A DNA stretch of 64,000 nucleotides, from the NCBI GenBank assembly GCA_947462335.1, contig OX381717.1, forward strand, positions 15,243,166 to 15,307,165, given 5' to 3'. Within the stretch, counting starts at the first letter, position 1. Every line of letters starts with the position of its first letter. The position numbers and the translations under genes are program-made. Positions 63,437 to 64,000 of the stretch are shown here, in pieces. The notes below the pieces were generated by a model, which was not told the origin of the DNA, did not search any database, and was given only the letters and a program-made list of their open reading frames with translations. This DNA is from Harmothoe impar (taxonomy: Eukaryota; Annelida; Polychaeta; Phyllodocida; Polynoidae).

Positions 63437-63745
63437 CAGCATTGGTTACTGGGGCCCATACGGGTCTAAAGGTGGGCCGTTATGTGGGACCCACGTCCCT
63501 TAGTCCATATGAGGCCCACCACATTTTTGTCCTGGGCTAATTGCTGGGACTAAGATGGGCTTGTTCAGAGTTAAATTGAACATATCCACATGAGATTAGG
63601 GTGGGGCCCATGTGGGCTTTTTTTTCCTGGGGGGGAGGGGGAGGGGGGTCATATAGGGTTGTACTCTCTACTGTAGTTCTTTGCTATTTTTTTATATCCC
63701 GATGTTATAGCCCAAGTTCTAACTAAGTTCAATCAATTCAATTTC

Positions 63746-64000
63746 AGTAGTATAGTATGTATCGGAACGGGACTATAGTTAAGTACTGTTTATTACTCAA
63801 TCGACATGCAGCCAATCAGAGGCCTCCATTTGGTCACGTGACCCGTTGCCATGGTAACGTGACCTACTTAGGGCTCTCAGCCAATCAGAAGCCAGCATTC
63901 TGGGTGACCTACTGACCTACTTAGAAGCTCTCAGCCAATGAGAGGCTGGCATTCTGGTAACTATGGTAACGTGACCTACTTACGTCACGTGACCTACTTA
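63746..64000 (+). mobile_element. Second Polinton, left TIR, cut by the window end
   Basis: Starts AGTAGTATAGTATGTATCGG and follows the TIR of 25452 with scattered substitutions (TATAGTTAAG versus TATGCTTAAG; CAATCGACATG versus CACTCGATATG). It is not a copy of the same insertion, since flanks differ. Whether a full element or a solo TIR follows cannot be seen. Confidence 0.9.

Overview
The window looks like nuclear DNA of a marine invertebrate animal, possibly an amphioxus, an ambulacrarian or a lophotrochozoan; the exact lineage cannot be settled from the sequence. The evidence is spliced genes with GT-AG introns, AT-rich intergenic DNA full of short inverted-repeat transposons (MITEs), a TTAGGG-type telomeric repeat, a Polinton/Maverick element and an envelope-bearing Ty3/gypsy-like retrotransposon. 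No rRNA gene, confident tRNA gene or CRISPR array was seen.

Layout. 1-1403 is a 33-bp minisatellite. 1.4-11.6 kb has no gene I can support; it holds MITEs, an interstitial telomeric repeat, a decayed copy of a FAM20 terminal exon (about 8.1-9.5 kb) and an element with a 146-bp tandem repeat. 11.7-17.8 kb (minus strand) holds an SGNH-hydrolase-like gene and an intron-free 1,623-codon gene with a FEN1/XPG-like nuclease domain and a C-terminal CXC domain. 18-24.3 kb is repeats. A three-exon plus-strand gene (24362-45359) encodes a 522-residue protein with a trypsin-like GDSG motif. Its first intron contains a whole Polinton (25452-41636), bounded by a perfect 6-bp target duplication (GTGGTC) and about 437-bp terminal inverted repeats (TIRs).

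The Polinton carries an A32-type ATPase, small structural proteins, a retroviral-type integrase, a penton-like minor capsid protein, a double-jelly-roll major capsid protein and an adenovirus-type protease. I find no DNA polymerase B. The ATPase, one conserved gene and the integrase are broken. The integrase is split by a 5,550-bp retroelement (31632-37181) whose two 474-bp LTRs look identical, so it arrived very recently; it keeps env and the second half of pol but has lost gag, protease and the start of reverse transcriptase.

45.4-48.3 kb holds a MITE, a 550-bp solo LTR with a 4-bp target duplication, and another MITE. 48520-61994 (minus strand) is a ten-exon FAM20-type secretory-pathway kinase gene. 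All splice phases agree and the model gives 575 residues. Its introns are packed with MITEs, including one nested pair. The window ends inside the TIR of a second Polinton (63746 onward).

How the parts relate: the host genes are the GDSG-protein gene and the FAM20 gene. The Polinton and retroelement are selfish virus-like elements. The Polinton genes are packed like a viral transcription unit, with overlapping or nearly touching ORFs and A-tracts before several start codons. Its TIRs are dense in RFX-, NF-Y-, E-box- and forkhead-like sites and may act as promoters or enhancers.
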